Below, in pieces: positions 34,657 to 45,631 of a stretch of 64,000 nt of DNA (positions within the stretch are counted from its first letter, which is position 1; every line of letters starts with the position of its first letter). The position numbers and the translations under genes were made by a program. Location: NCBI RefSeq assembly GCF_014636175.1, contig NZ_BMDW01000014.1:36272-100271 (forward strand), given 5' to 3'. Below the pieces are notes generated by a model. The model did not search any database. It saw only the letters and a program-made list of their open reading frames with translations, and was not told where the DNA came from. Source of the stretch: Sphingomonas psychrolutea. Lineage in GTDB: Bacteria > Pseudomonadota > Alphaproteobacteria > Sphingomonadales > Sphingomonadaceae.

Positions 34657-36264
34657 GTGAGCGACCGCATCCCCACCGCCGGCCTTGAAGCACAAGGCAT
34701 CGAAACCCGCGCCAACCTGCACTGGAACCTCGTTACAGCGCGGTTGATCCAGTCAGCGATTTCACGCGGCGAAGGTAAATTATCGGCTGACGGCCCACTC
34801 GTCGTTGAAACCGGCGTGCATACCGGGCGCTCGGCGCAGGACAAGTTCATCGTTCGCGATGCCGAAACCGAAAGCACCGTGTGGTGGGGCAAAAGCAACA
34901 AGGCGATGTCGCCGGAACATTTTGCGGTGCTCAAGGCCGATTTCCTGTCCGCGCTGAAGGACAAGGATGATCTGTTCGTGCAGGATCTGTTCGGCGGGTC
35001 GCAGCCCGAACACCGCGTCAACGTGCGTGTCATCAATGAACTCGCCTGGCATAACAGCTTCATCCGCACGATGCTGGTCCGGCCCGAGGAAGCGCAATTG
35101 CGGAGCTTCGTCCCCGAATACACGATCATCGATTTGCCGAGCTTCCGGGCCGATCCGGCGCGCCACGGGTGCCGCAGCGAAACGATCATTGCGGTCAATT
35201 TCACTGACCGGCTGATCCTGATCGGCGGCACCAAATATGCCGGCGAGATGAAGAAGTCGGTGTTCAGCCTGCTCAACTATCTGCTGCCGCCGACCGGCGT
35301 GATGCCGATGCATTGCTCGGCGAACATGGGGCCGGATGGCGACACCGCCGTCTTTTTCGGCCTGTCGGGCACCGGCAAGACGACGCTCTCCGCCGATGCC
35401 AGCCGCACGCTCATCGGCGATGACGAGCATGGCTGGTCCGACACGGCGGTCTTCAATTTCGAAGGCGGCTGCTATGCCAAGATGATCCGGCTGTCGGCCG
35501 ATGCCGAACCCGAAATCTTCGCCACGACCAAGCGCTTTGGTACGATCCTCGAAAATGTCGTGATGGACCATGTCACGCGCGTGCTCGATCTCGACGACGC
35601 GAGCCTGGCCGAGAACAGCCGAGGTGCGTACCCGATCGACTTCATCCCCAATGCGTCCGAGCACAATATGGGGCCGGTGCCGCGCAACATGATCTTCCTG
35701 ACGGCGGATGCGTACGGCATCCTCCCGCCGATCTCGAAGCTTACCCCCGATCAGGCGATGTACCATTTCCTCTCGGGCTACACCGCGCGTGTCGCCGGGA
35801 CCGAGATCGGCGTGACCGAACCCGACGCGACCTTCTCGACCTGCTTCGGCGCGCCATTCATGGCGCGGCATCCGTCGGTCTATGGCAATTTGCTCAAGGA
35901 ACGGATCGCCAAGGGTGGGGTCGATTGCTGGCTGGTCAATACCGGCTGGACCGGCGGCAAATACGGCGTTGGCCGCCGTATGCCGATCAAGGCGACGCGC
36001 GCTTTGCTCAACGCAGCGCTCGACGGCAGCCTGAAGGCCGCCGAATTCCGCACCGACCCGAATTTCGGATTCAAGGTGCCGGTGTCGGTGCCGGGTGTCG
36101 ACACCAGCATCCTCGATCCGCGCGAAACCTGGGCCGACAAGGACGCGTATGATGCGACTGCGGCAAAGCTGGTCGATCAGTTCGTCGAGAATTTCGCGCA
36201 ATTTGCCGACCATGTCGATGAAGGCGTGCGACAATCCGCGCCAAAGGTCCACGCTCCGGCCTGA
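34657..36264 (+). CDS. pckA: Phosphoenolpyruvate carboxykinase (ATP)
   Basis: The first committed step of gluconeogenesis: oxaloacetate plus ATP to PEP. It has 535 residues, with the P-loop [13 protein letters not shown] at ~235, the kinase-specific metal site around GDDEHGWSD, and [13 protein letters not shown]. The GTG at 34657 follows the ribosome site CAGGAGAG (34641-34648). PEP made here also feeds the PTS encoded by the divergent neighbours. A small GATCCC/GGGATC hairpin lies just past the stop (36263-36283). Confidence 0.96.
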   Translation: MSDRIPTAGLEAQGIETRANLHWNLVTARLIQSAISRGEGKLSADGPLVVETGVHTGRSAQDKFIVRDAETESTVWWGKSNKAMSPEHFAVLKADFLSALKDKDDLFVQDLFGGSQPEHRVNVRVINELAWHNSFIRTMLVRPEEAQLRSFVPEYTIIDLPSFRADPARHGCRSETIIAVNFTDRLILIGGTKYAGEMKKSVFSLLNYLLPPTGVMPMHCSANMGPDGDTAVFFGLSGTGKTTLSADASRTLIGDDEHGWSDTAVFNFEGGCYAKMIRLSADAEPEIFATTKRFGTILENVVMDHVTRVLDLDDASLAENSRGAYPIDFIPNASEHNMGPVPRNMIFLTADAYGILPPISKLTPDQAMYHFLSGYTARVAGTEIGVTEPDATFSTCFGAPFMARHPSVYGNLLKERIAKGGVDCWLVNTGWTGGKYGVGRRMPIKATRALLNAALDGSLKAAEFRTDPNFGFKVPVSVPGVDTSILDPRETWADKDAYDATAAKLVDQFVENFAQFADHVDEGVRQSAPKVHAPA

Positions 36265-36320
36265 TCCCACCGCCTTCGGGATCGGGCAAAACCTCACCTG
36301 ATCCCGAGGAAACCCGTTCG

Positions 36321-36788
36321 ATGTCCGAATCCGAACTCCCGACTGCACCGCGCCTGTTCCCCGACGATGCTGCCATCCGGCGCATCGGGGAAGGCTTGCT
36401 CGCCCGGACGTTGCCGCGCGCCGACTGGACGCATGAGGCGCACCTCGCCGCGACGACGTGGCTGGTGCGCGATCGGCGCGATATCGACGTCGAGCGCGAT
36501 ATCGCCGCGATCATCTCCTCTTATAATGTGGCGGTCGGCGGTGTGAACGATGATGCCGGCGGCTATCACGACACAATCACGCGCGCCTATCTCGCCGGGG
36601 TGCGCGCGCACGTTGCGATGCGCGACGCGGCGGAACCGCTGGTCGATTGCGTCAACGCGCTGCTGGCGTCGCCCGCCGGATCGCGCGATTGGCCGCTGCG
36701 CTGCTACAGCCGCGCCTTGCTCTTTTCGGTCCCGGCGCGGCGCGGTTTCGTACCCCCCGATCTCGCGCCATTGCCGGTGCCGTGCTAA
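36321..36788 (+). CDS. Conserved hypothetical protein, 155 residues
   Basis: A soluble protein without signal peptide. It shows a histidine-rich motif pair, ADWTHEAHLAATTWLV and GGYHDTITRAYL, which I have seen in small uncharacterised bacterial proteins; the H-x-x-H plus GYHD pattern could bind a metal. The C-terminus (RARRGFVPPDLAPLPVP type) is proline-rich. It is downstream of pckA by 56 bp and may share its transcript. Confidence 0.75.
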   Translation: MSESELPTAPRLFPDDAAIRRIGEGLLARTLPRADWTHEAHLAATTWLVRDRRDIDVERDIAAIISSYNVAVGGVNDDAGGYHDTITRAYLAGVRAHVAMRDAAEPLVDCVNALLASPAGSRDWPLRCYSRALLFSVPARRGFVPPDLAPLPVPC

Positions 36789-36825
36789 CGTTTCGGCTCC
36801 GGGACCAACCGAAAAGGAATGGCAG

Positions 36826-37140
36826 ATGGGATTGCTCGACGGATTGCTCGCCCAAGTCACTGAAAATGTCGACGTAAAGAACCTTGCCGCCAAGGTTGGC
36901 CTGACCCCCGAACAAATCGAATCGGCGGTCCAGGCGCTCGCCCAGGCGCACCCCGCGCCCGGTGACACGGTGGCAACCGCCGCCGCGAGCACCGGCCTGT
37001 CGGCGGAAACGCTGCAACAGATCGTCGCGCATATCGGCGGCGAAGGCGCGCTCGCCAGTTTTGCGTCGCTGCTCGGCCAACAAGGCGGCGTGCTCGGCCA
37101 GCTCGGCGGCTTGGCAGAGGGCTTTTTCGGGAAGAAGTAA
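36826..37140 (+). CDS. Hypothetical protein, 104 residues, helix-forming
   Basis: The ATG at 36826 follows AAAGGAAT (36812-36819). The product starts MGLLDGLLAQVTENVDVKNL and has a glycine-rich amphipathic C-terminus (FASLLGQQGGVLGQLGGLAE), resembling small DUF937-like or colicin-pore-like helical proteins, but I cannot assign a family. It contains no cysteine and no clear membrane segment. Confidence 0.65.
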   Translation: MGLLDGLLAQVTENVDVKNLAAKVGLTPEQIESAVQALAQAHPAPGDTVATAAASTGLSAETLQQIVAHIGGEGALASFASLLGQQGGVLGQLGGLAEGFFGKK

Positions 37141-37158
37141 GCGCGCCGCGCGGGAGCG

Positions 37159-37608
37159 TCAGGCGGGCTCGACTCGCAGGACGCTGCCGTTCGCACCGAT
37201 AATCCGCACGATCGTGCCGACCCCGGCATCGGGGCCGGTCGCGCTCCACGCGCCGTCGCCGACCGTCACGCGGCCTTCACCACCGATGATCGCGTCGCAC
37301 ACTTCGACGCGCTTGCCGATCAGCCGAGCGGCGCGATCATTGAGCAATGGGTCGGCGGAGGCGTGCTTGCTCCCGCGATACCAGCGCCATCCCAGCGCAA
37401 CCGCGCCGCCGGTCAATATGGCGAAGATCACCGCCTGTAGCAGGATGGGCAATCCGGGAAGGAGCAGCGCAATCAGGCCCGTCGCGGCGGCCCCGACGCC
37501 CAGGAAGATGAGGAAGAACCCCGGCAACACCATCTCGGCCATGAGCAGCACGAGCGCCGTAGCGAGCCACAGAGCGCCGATGCTCCAGTCGATCCCGAAC
37601 GCGCTCAT
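37159..37608 (-). CDS. NfeD-family membrane protein
   Basis: A 149-residue protein with two to three transmembrane helices in the first 80 residues and a C-terminal OB-fold-like domain (LIGKRVEVCDAIIGGEGRVTVG). NfeD proteins pair with SPFH/stomatin-like proteins in membrane microdomains, and the upstream gene encodes exactly such a partner with a start/stop overlap. Confidence 0.92.
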   Translation of the reverse strand: MSAFGIDWSIGALWLATALVLLMAEMVLPGFFLIFLGVGAAATGLIALLLPGLPILLQAVIFAILTGGAVALGWRWYRGSKHASADPLLNDRAARLIGKRVEVCDAIIGGEGRVTVGDGAWSATGPDAGVGTIVRIIGANGSVLRVEPA

Positions 37609-38579
37609 TGCGCGCCACCCCCCTCGAATGGCCCACGCGGACGCACCGGCGGGGGGGCGGGCGGCGCGAGGCCGTCGCGGAACGCATCCTTGGCCAGCTC
37701 ACCGATCCCGCCGAGCGTCCCCATCAACTGCGTCGCCTCGACCGGGAACAGAATTGTCTTGGCGTTGGGCGATGTCGCGAACAGCCCGATCGCCTCGACA
37801 TATTTCTGCGCGATGAAATAGTTGATCGCCTGAACGCTGCCGCCGGCGATCGCGTCCGACACAACCTTGGTCGCAGTCGCCTCGGCTTCGGCCGAGCGCT
37901 CGCGCGCCTCGGCGTCACGGAACGCGGCTTCGCGGCGGCCCTCGGCCTCGAGGATCTGCGCTTGCTTCAGGCCCTCGGCGCGATTGATCTCATTCTGCCG
38001 CGCCGCCTCGGATTCGAGGATCGTCGCGCGCTTCTCGCGTTCGGCCTTCATTTGCCGCGTCATCGCGTTGACGATGTCGGCGGGCGGGCGAATGTCCTTC
38101 AGCTCGACCCGCGTCACCTTGACGCCCCACGCCTCGGTCGCATGGTCGATCACCGCGAGCAGCCGCCCGTTAATCTCGTCGCGCTTCGACAGCAATTCGT
38201 CGAGGTCCATCGACCCCATCACGGTGCGCAAATTGGTCGTGGTGAGCTGCATGATCGCGAGGTACAGGTCGCTCACCTCATACGCCGCCTTGGCCGCATC
38301 GAGCACCTGGAAGAACACGACACCGTCGACTGCGACCATCGCATTGTCCTTGGTGATGATCTCCTGCCCCGGAATGTCGAGCACTTGCTCCATCATGTTC
38401 ACCTTGCGCCCGATCTGGTCGAAGATCGGGATGATGAAGGTCAGGCCGGGCTGTGCCACCGCCGTGAATTTGCCGAAGCGTTCGATCGTATATTGATACC
38501 CTTGGCGGACGACCTTCATGCCAAGCGCGAGATACAGCAGCACGAGGAAGACGAGCAGACCGGCGAGAAGGAAGGCCAT
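37605..38579 (-). CDS. SPFH/Band 7 (paraslipin, QmcA-like) protein
   Basis: A 324-residue membrane-anchored stomatin relative. One N-terminal helix (FLLAGLLVFLVLLYLALGM) precedes the Band 7 domain (VRQGYQYTIERFGKFTAVAQ; TVMGSMDLDELLSKRDEIN) and a coiled coil rich in Glu, Arg and Ala (about 190-260). It scaffolds membrane domains with NfeD. The stop overlaps the NfeD start (ATGA). Confidence 0.94.
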   Translation of the reverse strand: MAFLLAGLLVFLVLLYLALGMKVVRQGYQYTIERFGKFTAVAQPGLTFIIPIFDQIGRKVNMMEQVLDIPGQEIITKDNAMVAVDGVVFFQVLDAAKAAYEVSDLYLAIMQLTTTNLRTVMGSMDLDELLSKRDEINGRLLAVIDHATEAWGVKVTRVELKDIRPPADIVNAMTRQMKAEREKRATILESEAARQNEINRAEGLKQAQILEAEGRREAAFRDAEARERSAEAEATATKVVSDAIAGGSVQAINYFIAQKYVEAIGLFATSPNAKTILFPVEATQLMGTLGGIGELAKDAFRDGLAPPAPPPVRPRGPFEGGGAQ

Positions 38580-40483
<1,904 letters not shown>

Positions 40484-40490
40484 CCCTTAT

Positions 40491-40606
40491 CCCTCTCCCC
40501 TTTGGAGGAGAGGGCCAGGGAGAGGGGGGACATTTCAGCAGTCGTCGCCCTCGGTAATGCAGTACAGCCCCTCTCCCCGACCCTCTCCCCTGAAGGGGAG
40601 AGGGGG
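40491..40606. repeat. C-like hairpin pair between guaB and rsmB-like gene
   Basis: Hairpins CCCTCTCCCC-TTTGGA-GGAGAGGG (40491-40514) and CCCTCTCCCC-TGAA-GGGGAGAGGG (40581-40604) form the two ends of a 116-bp unit. The right hairpin runs into GGGGGAAAGAAG directly before the ATG at 40617, so it carries the ribosome site of the next gene. It is a variant of family C with CTCTCCCC instead of CTCCCGC. Confidence 0.88.
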
Positions 40607-40616
40607 AAAGAAGACT

Positions 40617-41789
40617 ATGACCCCATCCGCCAGAACCCAAGCCGCGATCGAGCTCCTCGATCAGATCATTGCCGCCGCACGCGATTCGGGGGCCGCCGCC
40701 GATACGCTGATCGCGCGCTACTTCGCTACCCGCCGCTACGCCGGATCGAAAGACCGGCGTGCGGTGCGCGACCTCGTCTATGCTGCGATCCGTGCGGTCG
40801 GGGAGCGCCCGCCGACGGGACGCAGCGCCATGCTAGCCTTGGCTGCAAGCGATGCTGAGGTCGCCGCGACTTTCGACGGCGTCGGCCACGGTCCCGCGCC
40901 GATCGGAAAGAAGGAAGTCACGGCCGCCACCGGGATCGCGCCACGCTGGATCATCGATCGGCTGTACGGCTCCGATCTCGACGAGGCGGACTGCGCCGCC
41001 TTGATCGACCGCGCGCCGCTGGATGTGCGGATCAACCGCGCGATCGACGAGGTCATCGCGATCGAGGGGGCCGAACCGATTGCCGGATTGGCCGACGGGC
41101 TCCGGCTGCCATCGGGCACACAAGTGGAAAACCTCCCCGCCTACAATCACGGCGCGATCGAAGTGCAGGATGCCGGCAGCCAGATCGTCACGCTCGCCGC
41201 GCGCGCGCAACCGGGTCAACGGATCGTCGACCTGTGCGCGGGTGCCGGCGGCAAGACGCTGGCGCTGGCGGCGGTGATGCGCGGGGAGGGCGTCGTGCTG
41301 GCGACCGATACCGATCGCAACCGTCTGTCGCGCCTTGCCCCGCGTGCCGAACGCGCGCGCGCCGGGATCATTGAGAGCCGCCTGATCAATCCGGGGCGCG
41401 AACTCGAAATGCTCGACGATTGGATCGGCAGCGCCGATTGCGTGCTGATCGACGCGCCATGCTCCGGCACCGGCACATGGCGGCGCAATCCCGAGGCGCG
41501 CTGGCGGCTCACCCCCGACCGGATCGAACGGCTGGTCGAGACGCAGCGCAAGGTGCTTGAGGTCGGCGCCGCGCTGGTCAAGCCGGGCGGGGCGTTGGTC
41601 TATATCGTCTGCTCGCTGCTCGACGAGGAGGGCGCGGGCCAGGTCGCCACGTTCCTTGCCGCCAATCCCGGCTGGCGCGCGCAATCGCTCGATTTGCCCG
41701 CCGGACGTCGGCACGGCCCCGGCACGCGCCTCACTCCGGCGCACGACGCGACCGACGGCTTTTTTGTCGCGCGCTTGCATCACGCGTGA
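40617..41789 (+). CDS. RsmB/NSUN-family RNA 5-methylcytosine methyltransferase
   Basis: A 390-residue SAM-dependent RNA m5C methyltransferase. SAM motif I is VDLCAGAGGKTLALAAVM. Motif IV is DAPCSGTGTWRRNPEARWR and the catalytic cysteine motif VI is YIVCSLLDEEG. An N-terminal NusB-like helical domain (RRYAGSKDRRAVRDLVYAAI) is present, as in RsmB-type enzymes. The ATG at 40617 depends on the repeat-derived ribosome site. Confidence 0.93.
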   Translation: MTPSARTQAAIELLDQIIAAARDSGAAADTLIARYFATRRYAGSKDRRAVRDLVYAAIRAVGERPPTGRSAMLALAASDAEVAATFDGVGHGPAPIGKKEVTAATGIAPRWIIDRLYGSDLDEADCAALIDRAPLDVRINRAIDEVIAIEGAEPIAGLADGLRLPSGTQVENLPAYNHGAIEVQDAGSQIVTLAARAQPGQRIVDLCAGAGGKTLALAAVMRGEGVVLATDTDRNRLSRLAPRAERARAGIIESRLINPGRELEMLDDWIGSADCVLIDAPCSGTGTWRRNPEARWRLTPDRIERLVETQRKVLEVGAALVKPGGALVYIVCSLLDEEGAGQVATFLAANPGWRAQSLDLPAGRRHGPGTRLTPAHDATDGFFVARLHHA

Positions 41790-41823
41790 TAGCGTCTCAC
41801 CTGTGTCGAAACTGGAGTATCTC

Positions 41824-42330
41824 ATGCGCTATACGTCTGTCGCCGTCGCTGCTGCGCTGACGCTGCTGACCATTGGCACAGCGGTGCAGGGCCAACGCGG
41901 CGATCCGGCAGTCGATGCGCGCTCGCTCGCGCTGCTCGCCAAGGGACGCGCGCTGCAGGCGGCGGGCAATTTCGAAGCGGCGACCGATACGCTCGAAACC
42001 GCGGTAACGGTCGATCCGCGCAACCGTGAGGCTTTTGTCGTGCTCGCCCAGGTCGCGCAAAGTCGCGGCCTGCCGGGCAAGGCGATCCGGCTGTATCGTG
42101 AAGCGCTGTCGCTCGATCCCAATGACCTCGTGGCGCTGCGCGGTCAGGGCGAGGCCTTGGTCGCCAAGGGCGCCGTGTCGCGCGCCAAGGACAATCTCGC
42201 CCGGATCCGGACCGTTTGCGGTAAGCGCGCGTGCCCCGAGGTTGCCGCTTTATCGGCGTCGATTGCCAAGGGACCGCCAGTCGTAACCGCTTCCGCGACA
42301 ATCCCGGCTACCGCGCCGAAGAAAGACTAA
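41824..42330 (+). CDS. Exported TPR-repeat protein
   Basis: A 168-residue protein with a signal peptide ([20 protein letters not shown]) and about two to three TPR units ([40 protein letters not shown]), followed by a short Cys pair ([10 protein letters not shown]) and an Ala/Pro/Thr tail. It probably serves as a periplasmic scaffold; the partner is unknown. Its stop overlaps the stop of the convergent rsmA by two bases, leaving no room for a terminator. Confidence 0.82.
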   Translation: MRYTSVAVAAALTLLTIGTAVQGQRGDPAVDARSLALLAKGRALQAAGNFEAATDTLETAVTVDPRNREAFVVLAQVAQSRGLPGKAIRLYREALSLDPNDLVALRGQGEALVAKGAVSRAKDNLARIRTVCGKRACPEVAALSASIAKGPPVVTASATIPATAPKKD

Positions 42331-43166
42331 CCAAGCGCACGGGCGAGCGCGACGAACTCGGCGACGCTGACGGTCTCGGCGCGCCGGGTCGGGTCGATCC
42401 CGACTTGCTCCAATGCGGCCAACGCACCGTTCACGCTTTTCAGGCTTTGCCGCAACATCTTGCGCCGCTGCCCAAAGGCGGCTGCGGTCAGCCGTTCGAG
42501 CGTTGCGAAGCGGACGTCCTCGGGCGCTTCGCAGGGCACGATATGCACGACCGCCGACATCACCTTGGGCGGTGGCGTGAAAGCGGAGCGGTGGACCGGC
42601 ATCGCCAGCACCGCGCGTGAGCGCCACTGCGCGAGCACCGCGAGCCGGCCGTAAGCCTCGCCATCGGTCGGCGCGACGATCCGGTCAGCCACTTCGCGCT
42701 GGAACATCAGGGTCAGGCTTTCCCACCACGGTGCCCATTCCGCCGACAGCCAGCGAACCAGCAAAGCGGTGCCGATATTATACGGTAGATTGGAGGCGAT
42801 GTGCGGCTTCGCGTCAAACAGCGGCGCAGCATCGATCTCCAGCGCGTCGCCCTCGATCACGCGCAGCTTGCCCGGAAAGGCTTCGCCCAATTCTGCCAGC
42901 GCCGGAATACAGCGCCGGTCGCGCTCGATCGCCGTGACGCGCGCGCCAGCGGCAAGCAGCGCGCGCGTGAGACCGCCCGGACCTGGCCCAATTTCGAGGA
43001 CTTCGGCATCGCGCAAATCACCGGGGATCCGTGCGATCCGCGCAAGCAATTGCGCATCGAGCAGAAAGTTCTGCCCCAAGGCCTTGCTCGCATTCAGGCC
43101 GTAGCGCGCGATCACCTCGCGCAAGGGCGGCAGGTCGGGCGGTGTCGCCGTCGCGGGTGCGCTCAC
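42327..43166 (-). CDS. rsmA: RsmA (KsgA), 16S rRNA dimethyladenosine transferase
   Basis: Dimethylates two adjacent adenosines near the 3' end of 16S rRNA. It has 279 residues, with [10 protein letters not shown], the SAM motif [19 protein letters not shown] and the catalytic [15 protein letters not shown]. It is the last gene of lptD-surA-pdxA-rsmA and starts inside the pdxA end (overlap at 43163-43166). Confidence 0.96.
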   Translation of the reverse strand: MSAPATATPPDLPPLREVIARYGLNASKALGQNFLLDAQLLARIARIPGDLRDAEVLEIGPGPGGLTRALLAAGARVTAIERDRRCIPALAELGEAFPGKLRVIEGDALEIDAAPLFDAKPHIASNLPYNIGTALLVRWLSAEWAPWWESLTLMFQREVADRIVAPTDGEAYGRLAVLAQWRSRAVLAMPVHRSAFTPPPKVMSAVVHIVPCEAPEDVRFATLERLTAAAFGQRRKMLRQSLKSVNGALAALEQVGIDPTRRAETVSVAEFVALARALG

Positions 43167-44161
43167 GCGTCGTCAGCAGCGGCGCGACGTTCGGTCGCTT
43201 CGCCCGCCATGCGGATTGCCGCGATCATCGCGCCAGGTTCGGCAAGGTTCTTGCCCGCAATATTGAACGCGGTGCCATGATCGGGCGAGGTCCGTACGAT
43301 CGGCAGGCCGAGCGTGATGTTGACGCCATCGTCGAAATACAGCGTCTTTAGCGGCACCAAAGCCTGATCGTGATAACAGCACATCGCCGCGTCATAGGTC
43401 GCGCGCGCGCGCGGGTGGAACATCGTGTCGGCGGCGAACGGTCCGGTCGCGTCGATCCCCTCGGCGCGGAGTTGCGCAATCGCGGGGGCGATCACGTCGA
43501 TCTCCTCGCGCCCGATCGCGCCGCTTTCCCCCGCGTGCGGGTTGAACCCGGCAAAGGCGATCCGCGGCGCGAGAATTCCGAAATTGCGCATCAGCCCGCG
43601 GGCGGTGGCGCGGCCCTTGGCGACGAGCAAGTCGATCGACAGCAAGCCGCTCACCGCGGAAAGCGGCACGTGAGTCGTCATTGGCACCACGCGCAAATCC
43701 GGCCCGGCCAGCATCATCACCGCATTTTCCCCGGCAATGCCGCAGCGCTCTGCAACGAATTCAGTCTGTCCGGGATAGGTGAAACCGATCTGGTAGAGCT
43801 GTGCCTTAGAAACCGGGCCAGTCACCAGTGCCCGCGCCGCGCCCGACCGGGCCAGCCCGGCTGCGAGTTCCAGAGCGCGCAGCGCGCAGCGCGCGCCCTC
43901 GACATCGGGTACCCCTGGCACGATCTCGCCGCCATCCTCGACGGTCAGAACAGGCAGCGCCGTCTCGAACACGCCATTGGCGGCATCGGGATGGTTGATC
44001 GCGCAGATCGGCCCATTCCATACCGCGGCGATCGCGCGCGCATCCCCCGTGGCGAAGAAGGGCGGCAAGCCTGCCTCGACCCTCAGCGCCCACGCCTTGG
44101 CAATGATCTCCGGGCCGATCCCCGCCGGGTCTCCCATCGATATGGCAAGCGGGGCGAGCAT
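43163..44161 (-). CDS. pdxA: PdxA, 4-hydroxythreonine-4-phosphate dehydrogenase
   Basis: Pyridoxal phosphate synthesis (DXP-dependent route). In the 332-residue protein the N-terminal [20 protein letters not shown] is diagnostic, and metal-binding histidines lie in [23 protein letters not shown] and [11 protein letters not shown]. The ATG at 44161 starts 7 bp after the surA stop. The longer open frame upstream overlaps surA and is not used. Confidence 0.96.
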   Translation of the reverse strand: MLAPLAISMGDPAGIGPEIIAKAWALRVEAGLPPFFATGDARAIAAVWNGPICAINHPDAANGVFETALPVLTVEDGGEIVPGVPDVEGARCALRALELAAGLARSGAARALVTGPVSKAQLYQIGFTYPGQTEFVAERCGIAGENAVMMLAGPDLRVVPMTTHVPLSAVSGLLSIDLLVAKGRATARGLMRNFGILAPRIAFAGFNPHAGESGAIGREEIDVIAPAIAQLRAEGIDATGPFAADTMFHPRARATYDAAMCCYHDQALVPLKTLYFDDGVNITLGLPIVRTSPDHGTAFNIAGKNLAEPGAMIAAIRMAGEATERRAAADDA

Positions 44162-44168
44162 CCGGGGA

Positions 44169-45554
44169 TCAGCGATATTCGACGATCGCGTCGCGCCGCA
44201 AATCGCGCAGCAATTGGTTTGCGCGCAAATTGGTGCGCTGATTTTCCATCTGGCCGCGCATTTGCTCCATGCCGGGCACATTGCCACCGCGTGCCTCGTC
44301 GCGACCGCACAAGACCAGCGTGCGAATCCCGTCCTTGACCGATCCGAACGGCGGGCTGGCCTCACCGACCTGCAGTTTCAGCATGATGTCGCGCAGCGCG
44401 CCGGGCAGCGCCTTGACCTGCACCGAGGCGTTATCGACGACTTCCGCGCCCAGCGTCGCGGCAACCTTCGCCACTTCACCGCAGCCGCGAATCGCTTGCG
44501 TTGCTTTGGCGAATTCGGTGACGCGCACGTCGGCCTGCGTTTGCGAGATGCCCTCGGGGAAGCGCACGCTGACTTGCTTCAGCGTCAACGTCGCGTCGAG
44601 CGGATCGGCCACGCCAACCTTGCGGGTTTCGACGAGGTAGATGATCGAAAACCCGCCCGGCACTTCGATCGGGCCGGCGAGATGTTCGGGGGTCATCGAC
44701 TTGATTGCTTCGACCAGCGCCGGTGGCAATTGCGACAATTGGGTCTCGCTCAACCAGTCGAGATCGCCCTCGGTCGCAGCGGTCGTCGCATTGGAAAAGC
44801 CACGCGCATAATAACCGAACGAGTCGTCGCCTTTTTCGCGCTTTTGGATCGACGTCATCATTTGCTTGGCTTGGTTGAAGACTTCCTGCGCGCGGTCGGC
44901 ATCGGCCTTCAGATAGATTTCACGGACGTGATATTCGGTGGTGCCCTGAGCTTCGGTCAGCTTCTTGATGATCGCCTTTACTTCTTCGTCGCCGACATTC
45001 ACGTCGACCTTGCGCCGCAGATATTTGTTCCACGAAAGCTCAGCCTCGATCTGCCGCTTCAGCGAGCGCTCCGACGAGCCGATCGAGCGTAAATATACGC
45101 GCATGTCGGTCGGGGTTTTGCCGAAATTGCGGGCTACGATCGAATCATAGGTCTTGGTGATTTCGTCGGGGGCGATCTTGACCTCGGCGGTCTTGGCCTG
45201 CTGAATTTGCAGCGTTTCGTCGATCAGCTGGCGTGTAATGAGCAATTTATATTGCGCCATTTCCGCCGGATTGAGCTTCAAGTCGCGCGCGGCCACCAGC
45301 AGCGCGACGCGCTGGTCGACATCGGTGCCGGTGATCACCGCGCCATTGACCAGCGCGGTTGGCTTGCGAATGTTAGGATCGACCTTTCCGAACACCTGAA
45401 GATTTTCCGGGATGTTGAGATTGCTCTTGGGCATCGCATCATCTGGCACGGTCTGCGCAAGCGATGCGCCGGTCAGCGAAACGAGCGCGGCCATCGCCAC
45501 GCTCAGCCCCAGGGTGCGGCCGATACGAGCCGTCTTTGCAAAGTCAGTCTTCAC
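44169..45554 (-). CDS. surA: SurA-type periplasmic peptidyl-prolyl isomerase/chaperone
   Basis: A chaperone for outer-membrane proteins such as LptD, encoded just upstream. The 461-residue precursor has a signal peptide ending ASLAQT. The SurA N-terminal domain (VNGAVITGTDVDQRVALLV; ITRQLIDETLQIQQAK) is followed by a parvulin domain with RGFSNATTAATEGDLDWLSE and a second, weaker parvulin-like region to the C-terminus. Confidence 0.93.
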   Translation of the reverse strand: MKTDFAKTARIGRTLGLSVAMAALVSLTGASLAQTVPDDAMPKSNLNIPENLQVFGKVDPNIRKPTALVNGAVITGTDVDQRVALLVAARDLKLNPAEMAQYKLLITRQLIDETLQIQQAKTAEVKIAPDEITKTYDSIVARNFGKTPTDMRVYLRSIGSSERSLKRQIEAELSWNKYLRRKVDVNVGDEEVKAIIKKLTEAQGTTEYHVREIYLKADADRAQEVFNQAKQMMTSIQKREKGDDSFGYYARGFSNATTAATEGDLDWLSETQLSQLPPALVEAIKSMTPEHLAGPIEVPGGFSIIYLVETRKVGVADPLDATLTLKQVSVRFPEGISQTQADVRVTEFAKATQAIRGCGEVAKVAATLGAEVVDNASVQVKALPGALRDIMLKLQVGEASPPFGSVKDGIRTLVLCGRDEARGGNVPGMEQMRGQMENQRTNLRANQLLRDLRRDAIVEYR

Positions 45555-45631
45555 GTAGTCAAAATCCCATCCCGCGCGGCCTGCACTTCGACCGGCCCGG
45601 GTCGAATGCAGCCCGCTGCCTGAACCAGTGC

